Positions 44,907 through 57,955 of a stretch of 64,000 nt of DNA are shown piece by piece. Under the pieces are notes generated by a model, which had not been told where the DNA came from, did no database searches, and saw only the letters and a list, made by a program, of their open reading frames with translations. Numbering within the stretch: position 1 is the stretch's first letter; every line of letters begins with the position of its first letter. The position numbers were made by a program, and so were the translations under genes. Origin of the DNA: Eonycteris spelaea (Eukaryota > Chordata > Mammalia > Chiroptera > Pteropodidae); contig PUFA01000315.1 in NCBI GenBank assembly GCA_003508835.1, positions 62,001 to 126,000 of the forward strand. The letters run 5' to 3'.

Positions 44907-47259
44907 CATGTAAGCCACTTTAAGTGCTTTCTGGAACAAAACTGGGTATAAATTAAAGCAAATGAGCACAAAAATGCAAAAATATATGCAGCAATTGAGA
45001 ATAAATTAGAAGTAACCAATATGAAAATATTAATTTTTACAAAAATAAAATTACACAATAACCATAATATGTATTATCATCTAAATAGACTTTAATCTGG
45101 CACTTGCATCTTTCAGAAACTACTAAAAGTCTGATCATGCCCTGGCTTGTTCCTAATAACCTTGATGAGTTTGTCTTGATGAGTTTTTATGAGAAAAGAC
45201 TCCCTTTATATCAGCCACATAACTGCTTAAAGATTGCCACTGAGAGATACCTGAAACTCTTAATCAATAGATAAGCTTGTAGGGGAAGATTTCTCTGCTT
45301 TATCTTTAATTACGTGAAGGCCTAGACCTCTAAAGCAGTATCCCTCTCCTTGCTTCCCTAAAGACACAAGGCCTCCTTCATTTCCTTGTGTGTGTGGAAA
45401 GCATTTATTTAGATAAAATAAAAGTCAGATACTTGACATAAAGAAAGATATGGGACACAATAGAATGTTGGTTAAAAGCACTAAAAGGTTTTACTACTGA
45501 TGTTAAATATATTTCAGTTGAAATGAAAGCCTGTGGTTTATTTCTCCACAATTTAAACACCTCTAGTAATGTACATTTCACAAAGTCAATTTCTCACCCA
45601 CCTTTCTTCTCTCACTCTCTATCTCTGATGATAGCTTTTGGCAGGTCTGGCCTCAGATGTAGGTCAGAGATCATCAAAAGGATTCTTTGCTGTACAAAAA
45701 TACTTTCTTCAAATTATTAGTTGCTACAATTTAAAGCTTTGTTCCTTTGGCTAAATCACAGCGAGGTTTCTCCTATTAATGAAAACCCTTAGAACATGTC
45801 TTATGTTCAGTTTTTTCAACCACCTTGAGATGACTCTATTGCATTTTAACTAAAAGCAGGTTTTAATAAAGGGAGTTAGTCAACAAATATTTACTCAGCA
45901 TCCATTTTGGGCTCAGTAGACATAGGAGTTTCATTAATACAGTATTCCCTCATGGAGCATCTTAATGAAGGAAAACCAGGCATAAACAATGTGTCAGGTG
46001 ATAAGGGCAAAAAGAATCATAAAGCTGGAGAAGGGGAGAGAGTGGTGGGGATGGATGGAGGTGTACTGCTCAGTTAGGGTGGCCTCATTGATGAAAGAAG
46101 AGAAAGCTAAAGAGGCCTGTGGTGAGGGATGGATTACAACTAAGATGAGGAAGGAAAACCACCTAGAAAAGGGAGAGGAGGGGTCCTGGAGTTAACTTTG
46201 CTCGTTGCTGAACAGCAGTCAAGTTCTGAGTCCAAATCTTGGCTCTGTCCACTCACTGCCCCGCTTAACCTCACCTTTCAGTTGAAGATAATGATGTTTG
46301 CCCTGTCTGTACCTTGGAGCTACTGATGTTTGAGTTAATGTTTAAAGAATATTTTGAGCCCTACAAGCAAGGAATATTAGGAAAGCATAAGGTACAATTA
46401 TGTTGTTTTCCCTATATTTTTCTCCTATTTCTTTCTATTCTGGCTTTTTTTCTTCTTCTTCTTCTTTAATTAAAACAAACAAACAAGCAGAAGCTGGTGG
46501 CCTATTCCTCCCTCTGAGTCAAACTCACAGGTCAGTTTAAACATTTTTGATCTACTAAGGGCAATCCTGAGACTGTCCTTTATGCTCTAGGGTCAAGGTG
46601 AACATGAAATTAAAAAAATGTTTTGCCATTTAAGGCAAACAAACTCAGCCACACATTGCTGGACTCAGTGTGTAAGTATTAACCCTTGCCAGAAAAGTCC
46701 ACTTAGAGAATTTCTTCTCAGAAAAGCAAAAGAGCACAGGATGTCACTGAGTTCTTGAGGTAGGATGGAGAGCTATGTAAATAAAAGCCCTGACAGCAGC
46801 TTATTTGTTTAATATGGAGAGGTAGACAAAATCATATAAGGCACAATTCAGTTAAACTTTTTTCAAAATGCTTAGATTATATTCAACTTCTTTCCATTTC
46901 CTTTTACATAAAACAGTAGAATGAGGTAAACATGGCAGAAATAGGATGCTAGAGAAAAGAAAAAAAATTAGGAAAATTTTGAGTCAAGTAGTGAATTCAT
47001 TGGGAACAGCAAAAGTCCACGAAAATATTTAGAATTCAAGTCTTTAAATACTTGGAATGAGATTTTAAAGACCAACTTTTTATCATGGAAAATGCTAAAC
47101 ATATACAAAAATAGAGAAAATAATGAGCTCCCAGACACTCATCAGGTAGCTTCACCAATTTTTAACTCATTGCCAATGTGTTTCATCTGTGCCCTGACCC
47201 AATTCTCTGTGTCTCCCTGAATTATTTTTTTAACCCAGACATCTCATCACTTCATTAGT
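44907..47259. other. Intergenic stretch with one MIR trace
   Basis: A MIR-like piece lies near 46220-46400 ('aagttctgagtccaaatctt', 'ggctctgtccactcactgcc'). A CTT-rich run lies at about 46449-46465. Nothing else was recognised. Confidence 0.45.
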
Positions 47260-47860
47260 AAATACAGCTGTTCTCATTTTTCTGGGCAGTTATGTTCTAT
47301 AAAGTCATCACAAACCCTGAATTAGCAAACACTGAACCACTGCTCTTAGGGGTAATACAGTGTTACATTTCTGCAAGCCCCTGGTCACATTTTGTTAACT
47401 GGTCAACCAATATATATATATATATACCCTTGTTATATGTGTTTTTTGTTTAAAGACACCTGATATTATATATAGTTGGTTTATTAACATTGAATCACAG
47501 CCAACATCACTATAATTCACGTGTGAATGAACTTTAATGCATATATTTTGTCCATTTGACAGCCTTCTTAGGAATATCAGACAGCACGTTAGCAGTATAA
47601 TTGAAGGCCATTTTAAACAGCAAAATAACCATCAAAAAAAGCACAAAAATTTGGAAAAACATGGCACTAAACAGACCATGAGTATACTTCTTTAACCTTA
47701 TTCACTTTAGCTGGGAATGTGAGCATTAGGCAACTCAAATTTGTGCTGCAATGCACATGTCTTCAGATGACTGTGAAAGCATCAGGAGTATTGATTTGGG
47801 GGTTGCAATACATTTTAGTGAGTAGGCAAATACAAATCCACAAATAATGAGGACCTATAT
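47260..47860. mobile_element. Old DNA transposon, Tigger-like, family uncertain
   Basis: The region runs from 'agctgttctcatttttctgg' through 'ccctgaattagcaaacactg', 'tgttaacatt'-type AT-rich parts and 'aaaacatggcactaaacaga' to 'aaatccacaaataatgagga'. The end 'aatgaggacctat' is the rough inverse of the beginning. It is a dispersed fossil DNA transposon; I could not fix the family by eye. An (AT)n run lies at 47411-47426. Confidence 0.5.
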
Positions 47861-49379
47861 TTTGACATGTATCTCATGTAAGGATTCCTTTTTATTAGCA
47901 ATCACAATATCATTTTTCCACTTCAAATTAACAATAAAAATGGGTATTTTTAAATGACAGTCATTATGACACATTCAAAATGACATTCAAAAATGTCTAT
48001 AATGAGAATTCAATATCACACTCATGAATTCAAGCATTTAAATGCCTACATGTAGTACATTAATATTGAAAAGACTTGTTTAAGAAAATTAGAGCAATAG
48101 TTATATAAATTCTCATCTCAAATATGATAGTAATTTCAAATATACTATAGCAAGAGGGATTTTTTTTTAATTTTTTAAATATTTTTAAGGGTAAGTTTCC
48201 CTATCAGTATGAGGCTCCATTCAGTATAATGGTATAACATTGTTAGGAAAGTACTTCTTAATATTTCACATGCTTCAGTAGTTTTTAGCTAACCAGCCAC
48301 TGTGCTGTTCACATTTGTATTTGTCTTTTACATTGCTATATATAAAGCACAGTATTTAAACTTTTTAGTTGTTTAATGTCTGCTTAGTAAATGTTCACTT
48401 GCAGTGTGGCTGAGATCCTGACATAATAGCAATTATATTTTCCAAAGGTGACAAAATATAAAATTCCGGCAATATGATTTATCTAGAATATTTACCTACA
48501 ATATGGCAGTAAAGTTTCCTATTGGAATCTTTGATGGCATTCTTCTTAAAGCACCCTGGATCCAGTAGGTGAATGACTAGATTTACAGACCATGGACAAA
48601 ATGATGTCACACACATACAAAGACTTTTTCATACTGTTTCTGTTTCAAATAGATTCCCCTTAAACCTATCATTTCCAGAAACACTTCAACAGTGTCATGA
48701 AACTTTTTTTTTATTTTTGATGCTTCAAGTATTAGAAATCAAAAACATTTTTTTTCCAAACAGTTAAAATTACAGTCCTTAATCTAAACTCTCCATTTTA
48801 AATAACAATGATGAATGTAATTTAAAAATACATAATTTAAAGTAATTGCATTTGGCCATTATTCCCATTTAGTCATAGAAAAGCTGTACTGTAGGACTGC
48901 CATATTTGAGCATGCTAGTGTTTTTGTGTCCTAGACTCAAAAGCACTAAAGATTTAAAAATTAAGCTAGTCAAGAAATTCATGCTTAGATGTGAATAATT
49001 CTAAGCTAAAACAATAGTAAAGAGGTTGCTAATGGAGGAAGTTTAATGATATTTCCCCAATATGAATAGCAGATTCTTTCTTGAATCCTTGGCTGCAATG
49101 TATATTTCAGAACCATGTCAATTGGCTTAAGATACAATAAAACCATTAAGTCCAAAACCCACTCAAAGCTCTTAAGTTTACTAGAAAGCTCTTGCTCTTA
49201 ACCTGTATTTTGAAAAATTAAGTGAGGTTAAAGGGTTTCCAGTCTGACATGTAAGAAGCTTAGAAGTCACCACTCTATCCAAAAAAAAAAAAAATAGCAT
49301 AACAAAATGAAAAATCAGCAAGCAACTCAGGGTCAGAGGGAAGGAATGAATAGGTAGAACACAGAGGATTTTTAGAGCA
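47861..49379. other. Intergenic stretch without recognised feature
   Basis: AT-rich. No repeat or gene was identified. Confidence 0.4.
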
Positions 49380-49670
49380 GTGAAAATAGTCTGTATGATA
49401 TTGTAGTAATGGATACTTTTCATTATACATTTGTCCAAACTTATAAATGTACAATACTAAGAGTGAACTAATGTAAACTATGACCTTTGGAAGGTTATGA
49501 TGCGTCAATGTAGGTTCACATTTGTAACAAATTGATCGCTTTGATGGAGGATATTGATAACCAGAGGGCTATGACTATGTAGGGACAGGCAGTATATGGG
49601 AATTCCTCTGTCAATTCCTCTCAATTTTGCTATGAACCTAAAACTGCTCTTTAAAATGTCTTTTTTAAAA
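49380..49670 (+). repeat. LINE L1 3' end, sense
   Basis: Ends with 'gggaattcctctg', 'caattttgctatgaacctaa' and 'aactgctctttaaaatgtc', a typical L1M 3' terminus. Confidence 0.75.
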
Positions 49671-49689
49671 ATTACCAACTCTTCTTAGG

Positions 49690-49973
49690 TCTGTAAGAGA
49701 AGTGAGGTCACAGGGCCAATCACTGCCTCCCAAACTGAAGAGACTAAGAGGTGAATACAGAACATCACGAGTTACTAGAGCAGAAACCCTCATGAGAACC
49801 TGTGCAGAGCAGGAGGAGAGAAGAAAAACCTACACTGCTATTGATGAAATTTTGAAGGCTAAATGTAGAAAAGACAGAAAAACTCCAAGGAGACCCAGTC
49901 ATCGGGGCCTGTCACTTTTGTGAGTTTTACCTCCGGGAGCTTTCCCAGGTTCTCTCAGTGATTATTAAAGGGA

Positions 49974-50004
<31 letters not shown>

Positions 50005-53000
50005 CTCATGCTTCCAGCAGGGGAAAAAGAATGGAACTATTTTGAAATATGCCAGAGTATTCTATTCTTCTTTAATAAGACCTGCCCTCAGGAGAAACTA
50101 TTTAACCAGAGCCTAACCTACTGCTATTAGTAGAGCTTAACTGACTTGGGGAAAGGGAAATATCCAACTCTGGCTGTACTGTCCCACCTAATGGGGGGAG
50201 GGAAATGAGGGTGGGAAGTGAAAATAGAGAAGAATTTGTGAAGTGTACAGTCCTAAGTCACAGGACTTAGAACTATAGAACACTTCTCTTCCCCACCCAC
50301 ACCTTACAAAATTACTAAATGCTTATTTACATTATGTTTGGCTATCAAGTTAAACCATGTCTGGCTATCAAGAAAAAATTACAAGATATGTTAAAAGGTA
50401 AAAAACAGTTTGAAGAGACTGCAAGCTTTAGAATCAGATTCAGATATGACAGGGATGGATGTTGTAATTTTCAGACCAAGAATTTAAAACAATTATGATT
50501 AAAATGCTAAGGGCTCTATTGGATGAAATAGATAGCATGCAATAACAGACGGGCAATGTAAGCAGAGAGAGGAATTCTAAGAATAAAAGGCTAGAGATCG
50601 AAAACAGTGCAAAAGAAGAGTGAAAAATGCTTTTGAGAGACTTATGAATAGACTGACTGAACATGACCAAAGAAAGACTGTCTGAGCTTAAGGGTATAGC
50701 CATAGAAACTTCCAAAACTAAAAAGCAAACGACAAGGAAAAAACAGAACAGAATACCCAAGAACTGTGGGACAACTATGAAAGATGTAACATACATGTAA
50801 TGGGAATACCAGAAGGATAAGAAAGAAGATAAGAAACAAGAGACCACTATCTCTTGAACAATAATGACTGAGAATTCTTCCCAATCAAATATAAGTCAGA
50901 CACTAAACTGGACCAAGAAGTTTGGAGAACACCAACAGGAAAAACTACACTGAGGCATATCGTTTTCAAATGGGGGGGGCGGGGCGGGGAACTTTTGAAA
51001 GAAAAGCCAGGAGAACCTTATCCACAGGAGCAAATAAAAATTATATCATCATTATCTCCAGAAATCACAAGTAAGAATGATCGCTAAAATGTTTTAAAAT
51101 ATTGAGAAACAAAATACCAACCTAGAATACCAACCTAGAATACTATATCCCAAGAAATTATCCCTTCAAAAGTGAAGGAAAATAAAGAGTTCTTCATCAT
51201 AAACCAACATCATCTAGTTAGACTATGTCATTCACATAACAGCACAATACACATTCTTCTCAAGCTTCACAAGTAGCATCACCCACAGACAAGAAGAACA
51301 CATCTGGGCCATAAAACACACACCTTAACAAATTCTAAAAACAACGGAAATCACAAATGTTTGCTTTCATATCACAATGGAAATAAACCAGAAATCAATA
51401 ACAGAAAGATAACTGAAAAAATTCTGAATATGTGGAGATTAAACAACACTTTTAAATAACACATGGGTTAAAGAAGAAATCCCAAGAAAAATTTTTAAAA
51501 TATTTTGAACTAAATGAAAATGCAAACATAACTGATCAAAATTTGTGGGATGCAACAAAAGCAGTGCTTGGAGAAAACTTTATAACCTTGAATATATATA
51601 TTAGAAAAGAATCTAAAATCAATCATCTAAGCTTCAGTCCTAGGAACCTAAAAAATGAAGAGCAAATTAAATCTAAAGTAAGCAGGAGAAAAGAAATAAT
51701 AAAATGAGAGCAGAAATAATGAAATTGAAAAGAAATAGGGATTAAAAACCCAAAAGCAAGTTTTTTGAAAAGACTGACAAAAATTGATAAGCCTCTAGCT
51801 AGGCTAACCAAGAAAAAAGAAGACATAAATTAATAATATCAGAAAAGAGGGGATATCACTGCAGATCCTATAGACATTAAAAGAATAATAAAAGAATACT
51901 AAGAATAATAACAATATGAACAACTTTATGCCTACAAATTTGATAACCTAAAGTGGACCATTCCATGAAAGACAATGTCTGCCAAAACACACAAGAAGAA
52001 CTAGACCTGAATAGGCTTAAATGTATTAAAGAAATTAAATCAATAATTGATAATCTTGTAAAATAGAAAGCACTAGGGCCAGATAGATTCACTGGTAAAT
52101 TCTACCAAACAGTTAAGGAAGAAATTATACCAATTCTCCACTATCTCTTTTAGCAGATAGAACAGAGAAAATATTTTCTAACTCATTCTATAAGGCCAGC
52201 ATTATCATAATACAAAACCAGACAAAGACAAAAAAAAACCTCTACAGACCAATATTTCTCATGAATATAAATACAAAAATACTCAACAAAATATTAATAA
52301 ATCAAATCCAACAATGTATAAAAAGAATTATACACCATAGCCAAGTGTGAGTTATTCCAAGTAAGCTGGTTCAATTTTGAAAAATGAAAGTAAAAGCAAA
52401 AGCAGAAAGTAAAAAGGTAAAGATAAAATGTAAAAGCAAAAGTAAAAGATAAAAGCGAAAGGTAGAAGGTAAAAGCAAAAGGTAAAAGAGAAAAGAGAAA
52501 GATAAAAAGTAAAAGCAAAAGGTAAAAAGGAAAAGAAAAAAGGTAAAACATAAAATTAAAGTAAAAAGTAAAAGTAACAAAAGTAGATCCATCACATCTA
52601 CAGGCTAAAGAAGAAAAATCACATGTCAACAGATGCAGAAAAAAAAAAACATTTTAAAAACTCTAACACCCATTCATGATAAAAACTCTCAGCTAGGATA
52701 GAAAGAAACTTCCTCAATTTGATAAAAATAAATATGTACAAAACCTATGGCTCACATTTTACTTAATGGTGAGAAGAAACCTGAAGCATTTCTACTATGA
52801 TCAGGTACAGGCAAAGATGTTCTCTCTCACCACTGTTCTTCAACATTGTAATGTAAGCTTTAGCTAATGCAATACTAAAAGGAAATAAACGTATACAAAA
52901 AGGAAGGGAGAAATAAAACTCTTTGTCTGCAGATGACATGATTGTCTATGTAGAAGTCCTAAAAAATCAATAACAACAACGAAAAAACTTCTTACAGGAA

Positions 53001-53240
53001 AATTTCTGTAAGCAATTACAACAAGGTAACAGATACAAGTTAATTAATATACAAAAGTCTTATATATATAGTATATTAATATACATAGTCTTATATACCA
53101 GCAATGAACAAGTGGAATTTTAAACAAAACACAATACCATTTATACCAGCACCCTTGAAAATAAAACACTTAGGTATAAATCTAACAAAATATATATAAA
53201 ATACATACAGGAAATGATGAAACTCTGAAAAACTACAAAA
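49690..53240 (+). mobile_element. LINE L1, sense, 5' UTR to ORF2, decayed
   Basis: Begins with an L1M-type 5' UTR ('ggagacccagtcatcggggc', 'gtgagttttacctccgggag'), then ORF1-like sequence at 50600-50880 ('gtaatgggaataccagaagg'), and ORF2 from about 51230 ('gggatgcaacaaaagcagtg' at 51548, 'gcctctagctaggctaacca' near 51790, 'ctttgtctgcagatgacatg' near 52920). The 73-aa ORF at 49702-49923 is in the 5' UTR. All frames are broken. It contains an (AAAAC)n run at 49978-50004, a G-rich run near 50972-50989 and a purine minisatellite at 52381-52578. Confidence 0.8.
52381..52578 (+). repeat. Purine-rich minisatellite inside L1
   Basis: About 200 bp of near-repeats of aaaagt, aaaagc and aaaaggt, almost free of C and T on the + strand except for one per unit. 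It sits where an intact L1 has only a short stretch between 'ggttcaattttgaaaa' and 'catcacatctacaggctaaa', so it grew after insertion. The Leu/Phe-rich minus-strand ORFs at 52294-52629 are translations of it. Confidence 0.85.
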
Positions 53241-53559
53241 TTTCGATGTTTTCATCTGTACTGACTATTCAGTTTTACCTTCAGCCTTTTTGAATCCTCT
53301 TCTTCCTTCATTCTTCCCCACATGCTACATTCTCTGGCCATATTCAGCTCATCCCAATGCCTAAACGGTTATACCATTTTCTGTATCTCTATGCCTTTGC
53401 ATACATTACTCTCTCTAATAAGCTTTCAATAATAGTGACTATTACTAGCTTCTATAAAGGACTCTAGCAATATTAATACAACCATTTGTAAGTTTAATGA
53501 AAAAAATACAAAAAGTACATCAAGACAAATTGAAGTGTTCACTCTGAAAGAAAGGATCA

Positions 53560-54610
53560 CTTCCATTCTGAAACTGCTCTTGTGATGGTCATTGAAAACC
53601 TCTATCTAGGGTCCCTTTTCTGCCCTCCACTTGCTAAACCTCTCAGTTAACCTCTCATTGTCCCTAACTAGTCTACTTGCTCTTTCCTACTTGATCACTA
53701 AATTTTAGTGTAACCCAGGACTCCGTCCTCAGCCCTCTTGTCCTCTGTTCTTCTTCTATCTACATTCACTTCTTAGACAATCTTATTCATTCCCATGGCT
53801 TCAATACCATCTATCTGTCAATGACTCCCACATTTAGGTCTCCAGCTCCGGCTTCTCAGCCAGACTCCATATTCATTTAGATAGCTGCCTATTTGACATT
53901 TTCTTTGGGGGATCGTAAAGGCATTTCACACTTAACATAATTAAAATAAAACTTCCCATCTCCCTTTCACACACAAAAAAATTCTATATTCCTCCCCTAG
54001 TCCTCTTCACCTCACTAAAATGGCTTCAGTTTCTTGTAACAAAAACCTAGGCATAATCTTTGATTCCTTTGTTTGCCTCATCCTCTATATCCAGTTCATC
54101 AGCAAGTCCTATTAATGTTATTTCCAAAATGTATCCGGACTTTTCCTCCCTCCAACTCCCCTGGCACCACCCTAGTTTGAACTTTCAGCACCTTCTTCCT
54201 GTATTACTGAAAAGCTTCCTAGCTGAATATCATGTTTGCACTCTTGTCCTTCTACAATTGTTATTCATAGAAGTAATCTTTATAGAGTATAAATTAAATG
54301 CCACCCTTTGGCTGAAGAATCCCTCAATGGCATCCCATTTTACTTAGAATAAAATTAACTTTGCCATGACCTACAACAATATTGGAGATGCAACCTCTGC
54401 TAATTTCTCAAGCTCATCTGGCACTTCTTTCCTCTTGCCCACTACCTTCCAGACACATGGGCCTTATTTCCGTCTGTGAACTCAAAATCATTCTCTACCT
54501 CTGGGCCTTTGCACTTTCTGTTCCCTCTGCCGAGAATATTCTGTCCCCCAGATATTTATATGATTGTTCCTTGTCATTGTAATCTTAATTTGAAGCTCAC
54601 ATATAAAAGT
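53560..54610 (+). repeat. LINE L2, sense, long copy
   Basis: L2 3' ORF in the usual order: 'aaaacctaggcataatcttt', 'tcatcagcaagtcctattaa', 'ggctgaagaatccctcaatg', 'cctctgggcctttgcacttt', 'ctgttccctctgccgagaat'. ORFs at 54060-54347 and 54382-54582 are L2 remnants, not host genes. Confidence 0.92.
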
Positions 54611-55429
54611 CAGTTCTTGAAAATCTTCATGCTTTTATTTATGACAGCCTAATCTAGGTTAGGTGATTATAAGTCTGGTGGTTCACTAAAATAAGACAGG
54701 AAATACATGAGAAGGATCTAATTTTGAAAAAAAATTGAGTTCAATTTAGAACTTGAATTTGGGATAGAATGTCACTAGGCAGTTGAATAGAAGGAACTGG
54801 TCTTCAGGAAAGTTATATAGTTCACTTATGGGACCAAAACCAGGGGGAGCCCTTAACGCTGTGACCAAAGATCGAAGTTTTCTATAAGATGTAATAGTCA
54901 TGCAATAGTTTTATGTGTTCCTGAGCAGATATAAGAATTAGCCACATATCAATGATTGGTGACATGGGAAAGTAAATAAATGTCTCCCAAGTTAAAAAAA
55001 AAAAAAGGTATATAGTTCCATATGTAGTTACTAGTGCACTGGTTGCAGCTGAATGCAGGGGAATACATAGGTTTCTCTCAGAAAAATCAGAAAACAAAGA
55101 TTATACAAGGACTGATAGTAGAACTACGAAATGCCACCCATTTCACTGATGAGTATAGGAAAAGTTACCAAAAGGGCCTGGGAATAAAAGTAGTAAGAAA
55201 ATTAGTCAAGAAATGAGACACAGCAAAGGAGAAAGAAGTTTCCAGGAGAATGAAGTGATAAACTCCAATAAGGAATTAAAAGTGCAAAAAAACCCCAAAA
55301 ACTAAAAAAGGTTCATCCTCTGGTACTGAAGGGTCATGGATGGCCTGGGCTAGAATGCCAAGCCCAGTTTCAGTGGACTGAAGATGAAGAGTTGGAGGCA
55401 GTGACACTCAACTGTCTTATCGAATGTCT
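54611..55429. other. Intergenic stretch without recognised feature
   Basis: No repeat or gene was identified. An A-run lies near 54993-55005. Confidence 0.4.
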
Positions 55430-55556
55430 GTCTTCTTCACCAGATTTTAATCTCCATGAGAAGAGCCCAATCTTCAGTATATTCATGTTCTCCAAAACTC
55501 ACTACAGTGCTAGACACATAGAAGGCACTCCTGCCCTCAAAATGAATGAATGAAAG
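55430..55556 (+). repeat. L2 3' end, sense
   Basis: L2 tail: 'ttaatctccatgagaagag', 'acagtgctagacacatagaa', 'ggcactcctgccctcaaaat', then 'gaatgaatgaa'. Confidence 0.8.
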
Positions 55557-56169
55557 GGAGAGAAGGAAAGGGGAAAAAGAAGACTGAGAAGGAGGAAAAA
55601 GATGAGAAATAAATAGAACAAAATTTTTAAAAACTAGGAATGATGCAGCAGTGGGTAGGGAGGACCTAATTATTTACAAGACAGGAATATCTTCAGCATA
55701 TTTATATGTGGAAGCAAAAATAACCTAATAAGGACATTTTCAGATGCAGGAAAGACAAATAGAAAAAGCTCTGTAAGAGGGTAGGAGATGGGATCTGGAA
55801 CTAGCAGAAGAATGACTTTTATATTGATAATGTAATAAAAAATAAGTTTCAGTAAAACTAGCAAAATGTTATTGGTAAGCCACAAACAATATATAAATGG
55901 TGATTTTTAATTAGTTCAAATACTATTATAATTTTGCTTAATTGGTTTAATAATGCAATTGTGTGAAGTAACTAATATTTATAACCAATTTTATATTTTT
56001 GACTAAATCCTTAACCCAGTTATTTGCACTTGTTACATCAGAATTTTTTTTTTTATAAAAACTTATGCTTTTGCTATAAGACATACCTCAGAATGTGAGG
56101 TGGAAATAGGAATGAGAATAAGGAAAAATATGTTTAATTTTCATTTAATATAAATGATTGAATCTCCTT
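55557..56169. other. Intergenic stretch without recognised feature
   Basis: AT-rich. Nothing was identified. Confidence 0.4.
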
Positions 56170-56569
56170 TAGAATCCACTCAGAAATGGCTGTTAGAACT
56201 CATAATTTATAAAGTTGCAGGATACAAAATCAATATAGAAAAATCAGTTGCATTTCTGTACACTAATAACAAACTTCCAGAATGAGAAATAAACAATCCC
56301 ATTTACGATTGCATCAGAAAGAATAAAATGCTTAGGAATAAATTTAAGCAATGAGGTGAAGAACCTGCATTTTGAAAACTATAAGACATTAATGAAAGAA
56401 ACTGAAGATAAATAAATGGAAAGATATTCCACACTCATGGATCAGAACAATTAATATTGTTAAAATGTTCATCCTACCCAAGCAATCTACAAATTCAATA
56501 CAATCCTTATCAGAATTCCAATAGCACTTTTCAAAGAAATAGACCAAATAATACTAAAATCTGTATAGA

Positions 56570-56618
<49 letters not shown>

Positions 56619-57955
56619 CACCTAAATAACCAAAGAAATCTTGAGAATGAAGAACAAAGCTGGAGGCATCACCTTCCCAGATTTAGAACTATGTTACGAA
56701 TGAGAATAATCAAAACAGTTTGATACTGGCATAAAAACAGACACATATATCAATGAAACAGAATAGGGATCCCAGAAATAAACCCAACCATATATGGTCA
56801 ATTAATTTAGGAAGACAGTCTGCAGTAAGCAGTGCTGGGAAGACTGACAGCTGCATGGAAAAAAATGAAAGCCAACCATTATCTTACACCATCCACAAAT
56901 ATTAACTCAAAATAAATTAAAGACTTGAACATAAGACCTGAAACCATAAAACTCGTAAAAGAAAACATAGGTGGTAAGCTCTTTGATATAGGTCTTGGAG
57001 ATGATTTTTGAAAATGACACCAAAGTAACAAACTCCAAAATAAACAAGTGGGACTACATCATATTAAAAGCTTCTGCATAGCGAAAAAGATCAACAAAAT
57101 GAAAAGGTAACCTACTGAATGGGAGAAAATATTTGCAAATCATGTATCTGATAAGGGGTTACTATCCAAAATATATAAGAAACTCATAAAAATCAATAGC
57201 AAAATAAAATCTGATTTAAAAATGGACAAAAGACTTGAATTGATATTTTTCCAAAGAAGACACAAATAGCCAATAGGTACATGAAACTGTGCTCAACATC
57301 ACTAAAAACAGGGAAATGTAAGTCAAAATGACAATGAGATATCACTTCACAGCTATCAGAATGGCTGTCATGAAGAACGCAAAAACGAAGTGTTGGCGAA
57401 GATATGGAGAAAAGGGAACCACTGTGCACTGTTGGTGGAAATGCAAATTGGTACAGCCCCTGTGGGAAACAGGATGTAGGTTCTCAAAAAATTAGAAACA
57501 GAACTACCATATGAACCAGCAGTTCCACTTCTGGTTATTTAGCTGAAGGAAAAAAAAACAAAAACAAAAACAAAAAAACAAAACACAAACTTGAAAAGAT
57601 ATCTGCACTGCATTGTTCACAATAGCCAAGATATGGGTATAATCTGAACACATCAGTGGATGAATGGACAAAGAAATATATGTATATAAATATACACATA
57701 ATGGAATGTTATTCAGCCATAAAAAAACTAAATCTTGCCATATGTGACAGCATTGATGGATCTCAAGGACATTATGCTAAGTGAAATAAGTCAGACAGAG
57801 AAAGACAAATACCATGATCTCTCTTTTAGGTAGAAGCTAAAGAAAAAAAATCAGTCTCATAGATACAGAAAACAGATGGGTGGGGGAGAGGGGTGGAAAG
57901 AAATAGGTGAAGGTGTCAAAAGATGAAAAGAAAAAAATTTTTAAATCATTTCTTA
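56170..57955 (+). mobile_element. LINE L1, sense, 5'-truncated
   Basis: Starts within ORF2 ('ggatacaaaatcaatataga'), passes 'agaacaaagctggaggcatc' at 56651 and 'cactgttggtggaaatgcaa' near 57428, and ends near 57900-57950 with an A-rich tail. A CA microsatellite at 56572-56615 and an AAAAC-type run near 57551-57590 lie inside. ORFs are remnants or shadows. Confidence 0.88.
56572..56615. repeat. (CA)n microsatellite in L1
   Basis: About 22 CA units, interrupting the ORF2 region. Confidence 0.93.

Noticed and set aside
50440..50884. 135-aa minus-strand ORF, the longest ORF of the window
   Set aside because: It is the complement of L1 ORF1-like sequence; the sense strand carries the L1.
52294..52629. 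Leu/Phe-rich membrane-like protein on the minus strand
   Set aside because: It is a translation of the purine minisatellite and L1, not a transmembrane protein.
54060..54582. ORFs of 95 and 66 aa
   Set aside because: They belong to a long L2 copy.
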